Below, one piece after another: positions 48,309 to 59,699 of a DNA stretch of 60,000 nucleotides (position 1 is its first letter; the number at the start of each line of letters is the position of its first letter). The notes under the pieces were generated by a model. That model saw nothing but the letters and a program-made list of their open reading frames with translations. It was not told the DNA's origin and did no database searches. Made by a program: the position numbers and the translations under genes. The stretch spans positions 9,785,385-9,845,384 of the forward strand of contig NC_088295.1 in NCBI RefSeq assembly GCF_032854445.1. Reading direction: 5' to 3'. This DNA comes from Liolophura sinensis. Taxonomy: Eukaryota > Mollusca > Polyplacophora > Chitonida > Chitonidae.

Positions 48309-48354
48309 CACCCCCCCCCCCCCCCCCATCCCAAACACACACACTTTTTACGTG
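48309..48354. repeat. Poly-C tract followed by CA repeat
   Basis: About 17-18 C, then ATCCCAAACACACACAC. It is the third poly-C/CA tract within 2 kb. Confidence 0.9.
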
Positions 48355-49222
48355 CTAGGGAGAATTGTATCCCACAGGAAATGCAAAGTATATACTGCAG
48401 CGCCTTGTTCTAGAATTTCAGTTTTTCCACATTGACTGTGCTGAAATGAATAACTACGACTAGATAAACATCATTATCTCTCAATCCAAGAGATTAAATG
48501 CCTACATCATTGATTCTTATTTATCTGTAACTGCGCCAGAGTAATTACACAACTTAGGCTACAGTGCAGTCTAGTGGCAGATTCACAAATAATATAAAGT
48601 AATAAATTATTCAAATTTCGAAATTCTTTACTTTATGTCGATCAGATAAAGCTCTCTTTTATGAAGACTTTTACATAGAAAAAAAAAGTTTGTCAAAAAC
48701 GCTCATCTGTGAATGTCATATTGAAGTCGAGGTCCCGACTTTTAAACTCGGAGCTCCAATATTTAACTGCGAATCACGATTCAAAAACTCGTCAGACTCA
48801 CTTCTAATCTTTCACTTTTTAGGCAGTTTTCGGCTCCTTACCCTTTTAGACCCCACATCTCGGGGCATCAAATAACTTGGTTGAAAACTCTATACCAAAC
48901 TTAACAGGTCGCACAGCTTCCGGGCCCTAGGCAGCCCATGGACCCTGGCCAAATGGGCTCACTTTTATCCTGCACCCCACCCCTCGATTCCATACTTTGT
49001 CTTTTAAGAATTTTGAAAGGCTGTGTACTTTTTAAACCAGATGTCTCGGCGCTTCAACAACAAAGCACAGAATACCTCTGTGGCAATCAAATTTCGGGGA
49101 TCCAAAATAGCCGCTTCCATTCAATGTACTGATTTAAGCTTACAGTTCTCCTCTGTAGGCCTACCTCATTTTCCGCCATGAAATTTGGCCTCCCCACGTG
49201 TATCCACCGATCTCCATAGTAA

Positions 49223-49861
49223 GATAAGTCTGATAATCCTGCTATATCCTTACTATGTGCTAAAGACCATATCCAGTCTAATTTGTCTGAATATTTGCAA
49301 ATCTATACCGATGCATCTAAATGCCCTGACACTTGTGGAGTGGGAGCGTCATTTTGCGTGACAGAAATTAAGTATAGCAAGTCCTATAGAGTGACAAACT
49401 CGTTATCTGTGTTCGCTGCCGACCTCACTGCAGTGACACTGGAGTGTCTGTGTCGTCTGACTCGGTGCCGACTCATATCGCTTAGCCAGTTGGCTAAGCA
49501 GGCTCTTCTGTTGCCTGATATGACCCTCACTGTCCCTTCATCGTTGGAAGAGACAATTAGTTCAATAAAGCAAAAGTTCACAGGTATCTGGCAGAACGAA
49601 TGGGATAATTCTGAGAAAGGGAGGTTTTTCCATGAACGTAACGCATCTGTTAGTCTATACTATGACCTGTCGCTTAATCGTCGTCAGGATGAAATACTAT
49701 TATTTCGACTTCTATCTGGTCATTTGGTCTCCACGATGGGGCTTTGCGAGGAGTGTTTTGTCGAGGACTCGATCTCCCATCTCATATTTCGTTGCCTACG
49801 TCACACGTACCCTCCGACACCCGATGTGTTGGGTTGTGTTGAGCCCTCTGCAAAATCATAG
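49223..49861 (+). pseudogene. LINE (non-LTR retrotransposon) 3' end: RNase H fragment plus C-terminal Cys/His segment
   Basis: An open frame of about 213 codons from an upstream stop (49220-49222) to TAG. It opens with an RNase HI-like start, LQIYTDASKCPDTCGVGASF, including the first catalytic Asp of the YTDAS motif. FAADLTAV follows, at the place of the usual AEL-A second acidic helix. After LECLCRL the remaining RNase H core (the TDS and later Asp motifs) is missing, so the domain is internally deleted. The downstream part, IWQNEWDNSEKGRFFHE and later LLFRLLSGHL plus CEECFVEDSISHLIFRC, is the C-x2-C-x8-H-x4-C tail typical of I-like and related LINE proteins. Reverse transcriptase and endonuclease are absent. 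Long open frame despite deletion suggests moderate age. It has no host neighbours. Confidence 0.8.
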
Positions 49862-50384
49862 TAAGGTATTTCAGGCTGTTGCCAAATTCCCAACTCGATG
49901 CCATAGATTCTAGCTGACCTAAGGAAATGACATAAATGATTATGGCCACTTAATGTATGGAACCACTTTTTGTGTGTGAGTGTGTTTTTTTTTTGTGTGT
50001 GTGTAATGTATCTTTAATTGAATCTAGGTTAATGAACTCCAAGCGCTGGCTGGCGTGCATCGCCCCATCGGGGCGGAAAACGCAATTACAAATCAACACC
50101 TCCCCCCCACCCCCACCCAATGTCACGGAACCTCCATGGTCTACTAACAGCCCCTGTACCCTTCCATAATCAGCTGGGTAAACTTTTAAAACTCTTTGAT
50201 TTTCTACATGTCACTTTTAAGGTTATATAGGCTACTCTGCAGACACCATCCCTCGGTGCCCCCAAAAGGCTGAGATCTCATCTACGACAACCTTGTCCCG
50301 AGCTTCCGAGGCCTTGGCGGCTCCTGGACCCCCGCAATCGCTTAATGTGCTGTGATAGTTGAACCAATCTCTTGTTAAGGCTTT

Positions 50385-50690
50385 AGGAGCGCGTCGTAGT
50401 CGAGTGGTTGAGTTGCTTAACTATCAATCACTAGGTCACCAGAGATGTGAGTTCAGTAACAGTAATGGATAGGGAAAATCCTAGATTCCTTTTATTCCAT
50501 TATTGTCGGGGCCTTGGTGGCAATTGGCTGTCGGCGGTGCTTTCATGCATGTTCGCCGAATGCACAAATATGACGTATGTCACAACACGTGCCGAGCGAA
50601 ACTCACCAGTAACTCGACTAAGGTCGGTGGCGGTCTAACCCGACTCCCCCCGCCCATACAACAGGCCACCATTGTATAAGTGAAAATGTA
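50385..50690 (+). mobile_element. tRNA-headed SINE, plus orientation
   Basis: It starts with a tRNA-like head: GTAGTCGAGTGGTTGAG (A-box region), then CACTAGGTCACC and a decayed B-box GTGAGTTCAGTAAC. A body follows, then GGTCGGTGGCGGTCTAACCC and CCACCATTGTATAAGTGAAA, the reverse-complement form of the tail seen in the minus-oriented copies. It is longer than the copy at 29576, with about 100 bp of extra body. It directly follows the LINE 3' fragment by about 520 bp. Confidence 0.75.
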
Positions 50691-50694
50691 TCTA

Positions 50695-51505
50695 ATATTC
50701 GTATGTATCCGCACTTAAAACCAAAGAAAGGCTATAACCATGCATCTGGCATTCGCATACATGTACTCTAAATTTAAAAAAAAAAAGCTACTCAGTCGTC
50801 TGCATTCTCCTACCTGCACTCTAAACCGAAGAAAGATCATTCAAGTACCTGCTATTCGCCTACCTGCAATCTAAACCTAGGAAAAGACATGCAAGTGTCT
50901 GGCATTCGCCTACCTACACATTAAACCGAGGAGAGGCCATATCATTGTCTCGCATTCGTATTCCTGCAATCTAAAATAAAGAACGGCAAGACTGAAGTTG
51001 TCTGAAGTTGGCCTACCTGCACTCTAAACCGAAGAAATGCCATGCAAATGTCTGGTATTCGTATACCTGCACAGGAAACCGAAGAAAGGCCATGCAAGTG
51101 TCTGACATTCGCTTACCAGCAACGGAAAACCAAAGAAAGGCCATGCGATTGTCTGGCACTCGCATACAAGCACTCTAAACTGAAGAATGCCTAATTAAAC
51201 ATATGGCATTCGTACAGCTGTACTGGTAAGCAGAAGGAAGACGAGCCAAGTGTTTGGCATTAGTATCTACAGCGGTATAAGGACTAATAAGCGTTTGGCT
51301 TTCGTATATTAGAACCTCTAAACGAAGCGTTTCGCACTCGTATCGCTGCACCGAATGAGGCTGCTGGTCACCTCTAAACCAACCGGCTATCCAGCCGTCT
51401 GGCATTCCTATGTCACTAGTTTGCACTTTTAACCCAAAGAAACAAACTTCTGGAATTCGCATGTCTGAGCCTCTCAACCAAAGCAGCACCATCCAAGCGT
51501 CTACA
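50695..51505. repeat. Decayed 50 bp tandem array, about 16 units
   Basis: The unit reads approximately CTCTAAACCGAAGAAAGGCC, ATGCAAGTGTCTGGCATTCG, CCTACCTGCA. CTAAACC-type starts at 50821, 50871, 50921, 50971, 51023, 51073, 51123 and 51175 set the period at 50-52 bp. Units diverge by 10-30 percent and the last five are hard to recognise, so this is the oldest array in the window. Confidence 0.85.
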
Positions 51506-53279
51506 TTTTTCATCTGAAGTCTATCACATGATCTATATACTTCAGACTGGATAATACCTGGGACTAATATAATACAATATAATATAATGTTATATTAATC
51601 CTAGATAATACGCTGACACCATGCAAGAGCAAAGGTGGTATCAGTTTTGATTTCAGATAAACCATTTCAGACATAAAACCCCATTCAAATTCAAAAGTGC
51701 AAGTCCATAATAACTTTTCATATCAACTACAAGACATATATCTGATTGGTCATTTATTTATATGGTCAAATAATTTTTAACTGTTAATATATCACGTTAG
51801 CGCAAATATATGATTATTTTAATTAGATTTACGGTAAAGTACCAATCGTTTTGTCCATATTAACATGAATTTAAAATCTGTGCCGCACACACGTTATGCC
51901 ATTTATGAAAACCTCCAGGTAGTCAATGCACATTGGAAAATGCCAGTGCCATCGCTGGTCAAAAAGTCGATCTAATGGTTATTTCTGTGAGGATTAGATC
52001 TTGGCCAATGAGGTTTTGGGCTTGGATCATTTTCTGACTGGTTTGGCTTCCGGTCCATGTCATGAAGATTGACTCAAACTTGACGAGAAAGATGTCCTCC
52101 ACTTAAAAACTAATACCCTCCTCCCCCCCCCACCTCTTCGATACTGAGATGTTTTTGGACGTGCTTTTTAAGTGAAGAAAGGTACATAAATTAATCAAAA
52201 CCAAGCAAAATGTGCACCGTGAAAAATGCTTAGCTTAAGGTGAAATATAGTGGTCTTAATTTTTATATTTCGCTAAGCAGAAGTTTTTCTGTAAATCACC
52301 ACCATGTACTCAAGTCATAGAAAGACAACCCAACAGTTTTCGCTCGTTGGCAAACAAGGTATATACGCATACATACATCTTGTTGCAGATATTAGTTTTC
52401 ATCGTGCATGTGTATCTGAACAAACCTGACAATGCAACGGTTCACCTGGCAGTGAAGACTGTGCCGGAAAATCAAAAGCTGAATATAAAGGACACCTGGC
52501 ATGTCCTACTGACAAATAATATTAATCGGGAAGTCGTAACAAAAAACACTCTAACCCACAATTCCAGTCAGTTACAAAGAGCGATAACGGGGATTGGGCG
52601 ATGTACCTGATATCTCGAGGCACAGGCTAATGAAAGTCGTAGTCGACTAAGAGGCGACATCATACTGATAGTCGTCTGTATGGGCAGGGTGGCAGGAGAC
52701 GGGGTGTGCTTATTAGACCGGTGTTGTATAGGTCACCGTTCACGCATTTCCGCTCGGCGGACAGGGGCACAAAACCACCACTGTACATACGCAGGTAAAC
52801 AAAATAATAGCTGAAAGCACATGTACATCCATTAAAAACAAAGAAAAAACCCTCAAGGAAATATGATAGAAAACGCTCCCTTTAAATAGAAGTTCATACA
52901 ATTATTCACATGCATTGTAGTACACAACTGTGATATTGATAATCTGGATACGAGAAGAAAACTATTATCATAACGGTCATGTACGCTCTCTATACCACAA
53001 ATTTTCATAACATTAAAAAATTATATACGTGTACTTTGTGTATACAATTACACAAACGATAAACTTTCATCCGTAACTTGCTATGATTGAAGGGACCTTT
53101 TTAACAATCCATGTATATTGATACTAAATAAGACAGTGATCAACAGGCTAATCAACATGTACAGATAGATATTAGAAAAATATTCATATATGTGAAGTTT
53201 TTCTTTACTGCTGTACATAGAATTCAATTAAATATTGACACCAAATTGATGAATATAAGTGTAAGAAAAAAAGGTCTAC

Positions 53280-53460
53280 AGTGTATTCAGAGGAAACCGG
53301 GCAGAGCGTGGACGAAAACCACGACCATCCGCTGGTTGCTACAACGACTAGAAGCCAGCATCAACTGGAATTGAACACAAAGCGATCGTGTTGGTGAAAA
53401 ACTGTCGACTCACTCTGCTGTCGTAGCAAGCTAACCACTCGGTCATGAAGTGAGGCAAAA
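53280..53460 (-). mobile_element. SINE, tail-truncated, tRNA head retained
   Basis: GAGGAAACCGGGCAGAGCGT, CCACGACCATCCGCTGGTTG and CTACAACGAC match the body of the 29576 copy. On the reverse strand TGACCGAGTGGTTAGC (about 53443-53428) is a good A-box and GTTCAATTCCAGTTG a B-box. The shared 3' tail is missing at the left. Confidence 0.8.
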
Positions 53461-54295
53461 CAGTCTGTTCACAAAATACACATGATACTAGTTTCATCCA
53501 ACTTTTTTTCTTCAACAAATGGATCCTGTTTGGGCTCGACGACAGTTATTGACGGTAGATATATATGTATATATTATTACACCCAACCATGACGGCGAAC
53601 AAGTAACGACTGGCTGAACAGCTGACTTTCAGGATACAAGAGTTCATAAAATAACTCTTTCTCAGTGGTAATGGTACAGATAAATATTAGCAAACAATGG
53701 TACTTCACTTGAATCACCAACAAACGGCTATCCGCTGTATGTTGTGCGACATACTCTATATTTAAGCATAAAACCCGCAAGTCTCAGGTGATACATGCTT
53801 TGACCACAACATGCAGCTTAACCTGTCTACACTATAATCAACATGTGCAGCTTAACTTAGATTACGGACATTTCCAGAGTTGATGGCTTGTCATTACCTT
53901 GGCCCCCAATGTACTCAAATATTACACCGTTTCTGGCTGACATACATACTATGGAGGATAAAATAAATTAGCATTTTTCTCAAATTTATTCGATTAAGCT
54001 CGAACGCTTACTCAAGAAATCCGACATGTAAATGTACCTTGAGTGTCAGTCTTAGGGGTAGAGGAATTCGGAGTCCCCGGAATAAACCACTGGCCTTAGA
54101 AAATTTACTGACGATCTTTCCAATAAGTGGGATGCAAGTGATCGTTAAAGAACTTCATGCAACACAACCTAAAGGGCCTTACAAGAGCTGCTGACTGCTC
54201 ACTGATATTAAAGCCTTGAAGCTGGGAATGAATGAAGATCTCAAATCCCACTTCAAGCATGTATGTTGACAGTCTTTCCAGACACAAGCATTGGA

Positions 54296-54660
54296 GTGAG
54301 TGAGTGAGTGCTTGGGGTTTAACGTGGTACTCAACAATTTTTCAGTCATATGACGACGAAGGAATCATTAGGGTGCATGTATGTGTAATGTGCCTCCTTG
54401 TGGCAGGACGGATTTCCACCGCTCTTTTATTTAGTGCTGCTTCACTGAGACGACTTACCGAAGGTAAATAAGCCGCCCCACCCGAGCCATTATACTGATA
54501 CGGGTCAACCTGTCGTTGCACTATCCCCTTCATGCTGAATGCCAAGCGAGAAAGTTACAACTACCTATTTTAAAGTCTTAGATGTGACTCGATCAAGTAT
54601 TGATCCTGGATCTACCGGTCCCGAAGCGGACGCTCTACCAACTGTGCTATCCGGGCCGGT
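54296..54660 (-). mobile_element. Full-length tRNA-derived SINE (365 bp) with perfect 13 bp target-site duplication
   Basis: CACAAGCATTGGA flanks the element exactly (54283-54295 and 54661-54673). On the minus strand it starts ACCGGCCCGGATAGCACAGT, with TAGCACAGTTGGTAGAGC as A-box region, GTCCGCTTCGGGACC over the anticodon arm and GGATCAATACT as B-box. A 250 bp body follows, and it ends CGTTAAACCCCAAGCACTC plus a short (ACTC)n tail instead of poly-A. It is the reference copy for the truncated element at 6412. Confidence 0.95.
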
Positions 54661-55287
54661 CACAAGCATTGGAAGGATTAGACAGTCCAATCCAAATAGC
54701 TCGAGTTCATAGTTTTCCGGGATAAAGTACATTAAATTGCCCATCATGCACTATCCTCTAGCTTAAACGCAACTCTGTGTTTCACATCAGAGGTGTGTGG
54801 CAAGAAACTTAGCCCTGGATAGGTGCACATGTACTTGGCGATATTCATAATCATCTGAGCTCAATTGTTCAAAACTGTTTTAAGACTTAATACCAGATTT
54901 AACTTTAAGACTTTTAAGTCTTTAATTTTGTACTTTGTGGACCAGTACATTAATGTGAACTACAACAGCTGCTGTTATACTTTGACTTTGAGTCAGTAGG
55001 CTGTTGAGTTTGTATAAAGTTTTACATTAAAAATTTGACTTAAAACCAGTTTTAGCTAACACGTTTTCAAACAACTGAGTCCTGCTATTGGTTGAGCATG
55101 TGGAAGCGATTTCATCTTATCTCATAGGGCAGTGACGATCTTCCTGACATATTCAAAATTTTATAACACATTCTATTTTCAGTTCATATGCCTACATATA
55201 TATTTTGCTTTGCTAATCATTCCCTGCATTAAGAGAAAAGTCTGGCTTTAAGCCTACCTCTTAAGGTTATATCCATAGCGAAAGCAG

Positions 55288-55505
55288 TGTTGGTGGGGAG
55301 GGGCCGTCTTGTGGTGGTGGGGAGGGGCTGTGTTATGTTGGTGGAGAGGGGCTGTGTTGTGTTGGTGGGGAGGGGCTGTGTTGTGTTGGTGGGGAAGGGC
55401 TGTGTTGTGTTGTGGTGGTGGGGAGGGGCTGTGTTGTGTTGGTGGGGAGGGGCTGTGTTGTGGTGGTGGGGAGGGGCTGTGTTGTGGTGGTGGTGTTGGT
55501 GGATT
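55288..55505 (+). repeat. G-rich tandem repeat, 24-30 bp units, G-quadruplex potential
   Basis: GGTGGGGAGGGGCTGTGTTG is repeated about eight times with GGT/TGT spacers. Runs of four G recur every 1-20 bases on the plus strand, which is favourable for quadruplexes, and the C strand is strongly cytosine-only. Long open frames full of Gly/Trp/Val/Cys result from composition and are not genes. Confidence 0.9.
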
Positions 55506-55999
55506 GAAAATTTTTTCTCTATTACTCTTATGACACTTTGTTATTGTGTGGTAGGCTGAGTAACTCCACAGGTATGCACATGTAAAGATTTTTCATAAAG
55601 ACCAAACAGTTGTCATTATTCAGCAATATGTGAGAAATGGTAAATATCTTCTCAGCTTTAAGGATTTTCAGTTCTCAATATCTTCTAACAATGTAAACTG
55701 ACTATTCCATTGTTTCAGTTCTATCAAAGTTATATAGATACATGTATTTATCCTCCAGGACTGGAGCCTGGGTCTAGCGTGAGATGGCAGTCAAGGTGTT
55801 GTTGCCTAAACAGTACCCCCAGGGCACACTTAAATGGTTGAACACATGATCACACTGAGCATTAGACAAATTGGCACACACAAATGTGACAGTAGACAAA
55901 GGTCGCCTCAACCTCTATGGAGATTACAATAGCAGCCGATTTGTGATTGGATGAAAATACCTGCTGATCTACTCAGTTTGTGGACCGGTATAGTTGCCA

Positions 56000-56590
56000 G
56001 GCACACTCCAGAGATTTGGCCTTGGCTAATATCACAATTACCTCATTGTCATTTACCTGTGGTAATTCAATCCCGTGAGCCACTGTGAACGTGCTGTCAA
56101 TCATGTTCAGGGTACAGGTAACAACAGAACAACACTCACAAGATACAATGTAGCAAATACACCAGAAACTTTATAAAATAAGTAACAAGACATTCCAGAA
56201 AACTTGATACGCAAAACAATTAATAGCTCAAACCAATTATATTGATGATATTAATTTTGTGTCAAAGGTGTGAAATCAACCTAAATCAATGAGTCTGAAA
56301 ATCAAAGTATCAGTATTTCATATTTGCTCAAACAAACATTATGTTTGTAGAATTTTGTCTTACTCTACATATGTAAAATTTCATTAAATTTGTGACTAAG
56401 AGATACCAATATACAAACTGAAATATTCATGAAACAGACTTTTTGGGTCATTCCCAGGCCACATTTATGGCCAGCTTGTCTCTCATGCAATATACTCTTA
56501 ACAAATCTCCATAACAATTAACATTTCATTAAAGAAAATAAAAAATATCCCTTAACAAACCTGACTGATAATTCAGTTAGTCAATACCTA
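56000..56590 (-). other. Probable 3' untranslated region of the 56.6 kb gene and flank
   Basis: AT-rich sequence downstream of the stop codon at 56591-56593. No canonical AATAAA was found on the minus strand; a TATATT on the plus strand near 56238 gives a weak AATATA variant. Confidence 0.35.
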
Positions 56591-57285
56591 TTATGATTGT
56601 ATAACCATCTGAACAGCAGCCATTAATTCTGAGTCGGTCATGTCTGAGTTCTCCCCTTTCCATAAGTTTGTATCTCCCATTTGTTCTTCAGCCAGCAGAA
56701 CTGACGTGACCAGCTCTTCATCATCACTGAGGCCATCATTCCACAGTCCACAGGCATCAGTCATCTGATCATGGCTATCTTTCTGTTTTGCCAATGTCAC
56801 ATCATCCTTCCTTTCATCTCCGTAATCCCTTCCAACAGTATGATGTTTAGTTCTTTGCTTCAGCACTGCATCATTTGCTTTCAGAACTGCATCACTGTGG
56901 TCCAAGATTGCTTCTTTGTGCTTCAGCACTCCTTGCTTGTGATCCTGTATTATCCTTTTATGCTCTACCATTGCTTCACTGTTCTCCAGCATTGCCTCAT
57001 TTCTCTTGGCCATGTGTTCTTCACCTCTGTTTACAGTCCCAACATTTTCAATGCTTACTTCACCATCATTGATTTCCCTTTGATGCTGCTTGACTGAAGC
57101 ATCAGCGAGGTTTGCAGACGCATCAATCTGCTCGTCCACAGTATTATTCACTTTACCCCCTTGACGCACCTCTTCCATACCATCCCCAACCTTAGGGGTA
57201 CCATCACCAGACTCCTGGAATATGCTGTGGTCTTCATCATCCCTAAAGTAATAAGCTGGAAGGACATAATCAGGAAGGGGTCGAT
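56591..57285 (-). CDS. Unrecognised acidic coiled-coil protein, terminal coding exon
   Basis: Terminal exon of a second minus-strand gene. The acceptor TTTTTTCACAG precedes 57285; the exon enters with 2 nt completing a split codon and then encodes 230 codons to a TAA at 56593-56591. The start of the gene lies upstream (higher coordinates) and was not found. The protein opens with a hydrophobic/aromatic patch (RPLPDYVLPAYYFRDDED) and continues as an acidic, probably disordered stretch. Seven back-to-back heptads follow (56855-57001; for example SEAMVEH, KQGVLKH, KEAILDH, SDAVLKA), predicted coiled coil. The C-terminal 60 residues are acidic and end in DSELMAAVQMVIQS, a likely amphipathic helix. 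There is no signal peptide, membrane segment or zinc motif. I do not recognise the family. That it is coding is supported by length, composition and the splice acceptor. Confidence 0.7.
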
Positions 57286-58980
57286 CTGTGAAAAAATATA
57301 AACAATACACATCACACCAAAATTACAAGCACATGCCCTCAGAATTTTTAAAATCAATATTTACATAAAAATCACACTGAAAATTTTTTTTTGGGATAAC
57401 CAAGAATCAAATGTTGTCTTTCATGGGTAACAGATGCTCTCTCTAAACATGGTATTGTCAAGTGGGGGCATCCCCTCACAAAGTAACATTCTCCAAGATC
57501 TCATTCTTCAGAGATCATACACAAAATGGTATGTCCTCTTAGTGATTTACAGCTGTGCACAAAAATGATTTAAATCCTTTGAAAATGGTGGCATTTATTA
57601 TGCATGGTGTCATTACCATATCTTTTCTGGAACTTAATAGCAAGGAGATAATAATGTTGTTAATATGCTTATATTTCTGGATGACATGTAACAGCAAACT
57701 CCTGAAAAACTGACTAAAATAAATCACCAATGGATGACAGGAGCATTCATTCAGGCATCGATGAAGATTGAAAGGCCTAAGGACATCCACACAACAATCA
57801 GGGTTAGACACATAGTAAATACTAAGTCAAGCAGTCAGACTTAAATGGGGCAGCAGGCTCAATCTTTGTGTTATATGTATTTAAGACAAGGCAGATGCTT
57901 TGGGAGAAGATATTTACAGCTGTCGTTAACCTCTCCAGCAATCAACAGGTGGTATTTACCTGAGGATCAGTGCCCCAGGGAATACATCTGACCTTGTTTA
58001 GGGAGCCTATTAAAGCAGGCTGTCAATGTTGGTAAAGCATGTTTAGTGTGTGTGCAGAGCATGCCAACATGAATGAAACCAAAACTTTGCTCAAAGTTGT
58101 CACAAAATTGAGGGCAGCTACCCCTTGTCCCCCACCCCCGCGTCAGAAAGAAAGAGGGTGCCTTACAAAGGTGAAGTGACATTATGTTTGATCTAACCTG
58201 GTTATAAGGAATTGTGTTAGATGTCTGTAATCAGGTGACCCTTACCCCAAACAAAATTGGCACAGTTGTCCGCTGCCAAACGCAAGAATTTTCTGATTCA
58301 TGAAAATATTTGATTTACACCAATTCAAATTGAATCGTGCGTGCTTGTGTATAAAACTCCTTTGCTTTTGGTCTATAGTCCAGAGATATGATCAGGATGG
58401 GGCCTACACATAATACCCACTACACACTACACATCAAAGCCAATCCTTTCTTCTGTTTGATCTCTGCAGCTTTTTTTTTACCTGATGATATATTTTTTTT
58501 TTGGAAACGTTGAGGACTACTGCACACAGTTGTGCCATACCACAGGCACTGCACGTACATATATAAAGATGAGAGAGATATGACCAGATATATCCAGAGT
58601 AAGGAGTGTTGTACAAGTCTCAGGTCTAGTCGAAAGATTACGATCAGCTTTATTAACTATCTGCAAAATCTAATTTGAATTAGATGAAGGAGTGTTCAGT
58701 CTGAACCTTGTCTGAACCATAACTTACATATGATGAATTTATCATATAATAATTTAAAATGCAAAATGGAGATACCACCCGTGGAACTGGAAGTGTTCTA
58801 TCAGATTTATCGGTTGACAAACACACCTGACTACATCTTCGTCACTCAGAGATGTTATGTCTCAATAAGTTTTCTAGCCAGGATAATATAAAAATTTCAT
58901 CAAGTTTCATGTTTTACCTCTTCAATGTGTCAGTATATATTTTGTTTAAGTAGAATATACTCCACAGAGTTTTTATTTTT
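57286..58980 (-). other. Presumed intron upstream of the 57.3 kb exon
   Basis: No exon could be placed with confidence. Candidate minus-strand donors such as CTCAG|GTAAAT at 57963/57962 exist, but the sequence before them does not look coding. Confidence 0.4.
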
Positions 58981-58981
58981 G

Positions 58982-59575
58982 TCTGATCAAGTGCTATATG
59001 TGCTGTTACAGTGCAGACATTGTCTGACTAAGTGCTACAAGTGCTATTACAGTACAAACATTGTTTGACTAAGTGCTATTACAGTTCAAACATCATCTGA
59101 CTAAGTGCTATATGTGCTATTACAGTACAGACATTGTCTGACTAAGTGCCATGTGCTATTCCAGTACAAACATCATCTGACAAAGTCCTTTATGTGCTAT
59201 TAAAGTACAAACATCATCAGACTAAGTGCTATATGTGCCATTACAGTACAAACATTGTCTGACTAAGTGCTATATGTGCTATTACAGAACAAACATCATC
59301 AGACTAAGTGCTATTACAGTACAGACATTGTCTGACTAAGTGCTATTACAGTACAGACATTGTCTGACTAAGTGCTATTAAAGTACAGACACTATCTGAC
59401 TAAGTGCTATTACAGTTCAAACATCATCTGACTAAGTGCTATTACAGAACAAACATCATCGGACTAAGTGCTATATGTGCCATTACAGTACAAACATTGT
59501 CTGACTAAGTGCTATATATGCTATTACAGAACAAACATTGGACTAAGTGCCATATGTGCTATTGTAAGGCAGTGT
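58982..59575. repeat. 41/32 bp minisatellite, about 16 units
   Basis: The unit is CTGACTAAGTGCTATATGTG, CTATTACAGTACAAACATTG, T (41 bp). A shorter unit lacks ATATGTGCT (32 bp). Long and short units alternate irregularly from TCTGATCAAGTGC at 58982 to 59575, about 120 bp short of the CpG-rich block. Confidence 0.9.
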
Positions 59576-59699
59576 TGTAGTGCCCCACCATCTATACATT
59601 TTTCTTTTTCTTAAATATACACATACGCTGAATATGTTATTACATTTTGTAGTCCGTTTTCGCTAACTCTCTGTTGTGTAAGTTACAAATTTGCAACAA

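Larger units (their letters stand above)
44152..56000. other. Intergenic region between BicC and the 56.6 kb gene
   Basis: About 12 kb without a supported host gene. It is filled with SINE copies, a LINE 3' fragment, poly-C/CA tracts, duplications and two arrays, listed separately. CpG and TAGGCCTA words are more frequent at 44-46 kb, next to the BicC promoter, than in the introns. The stretches 51.5-53.2 and 53.5-54.0 kb hold nothing I recognise. Confidence 0.6.

Noticed and set aside
51175-51513. 112-codon minus-strand ORF
   Set aside because: It lies wholly in the decayed 50 bp array and has no recognisable domain.
54600-54660. Possible functional tRNA gene (A-box, anticodon arm and B-box on the minus strand)
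   Set aside because: It is the head of a SINE: target duplications enclose the full 365 bp element and the acceptor stem does not close.
55287-55559. Gly/Trp/Val-rich ORFs
   Set aside because: Compositional product of the G-rich array.
57963-58182. Candidate upstream exon of the 56.6 kb gene ending CTCAG|GTAAAT
   Set aside because: The preceding reading frame is low-complexity, has no acceptor of quality, and its phase cannot be tested against a known family.
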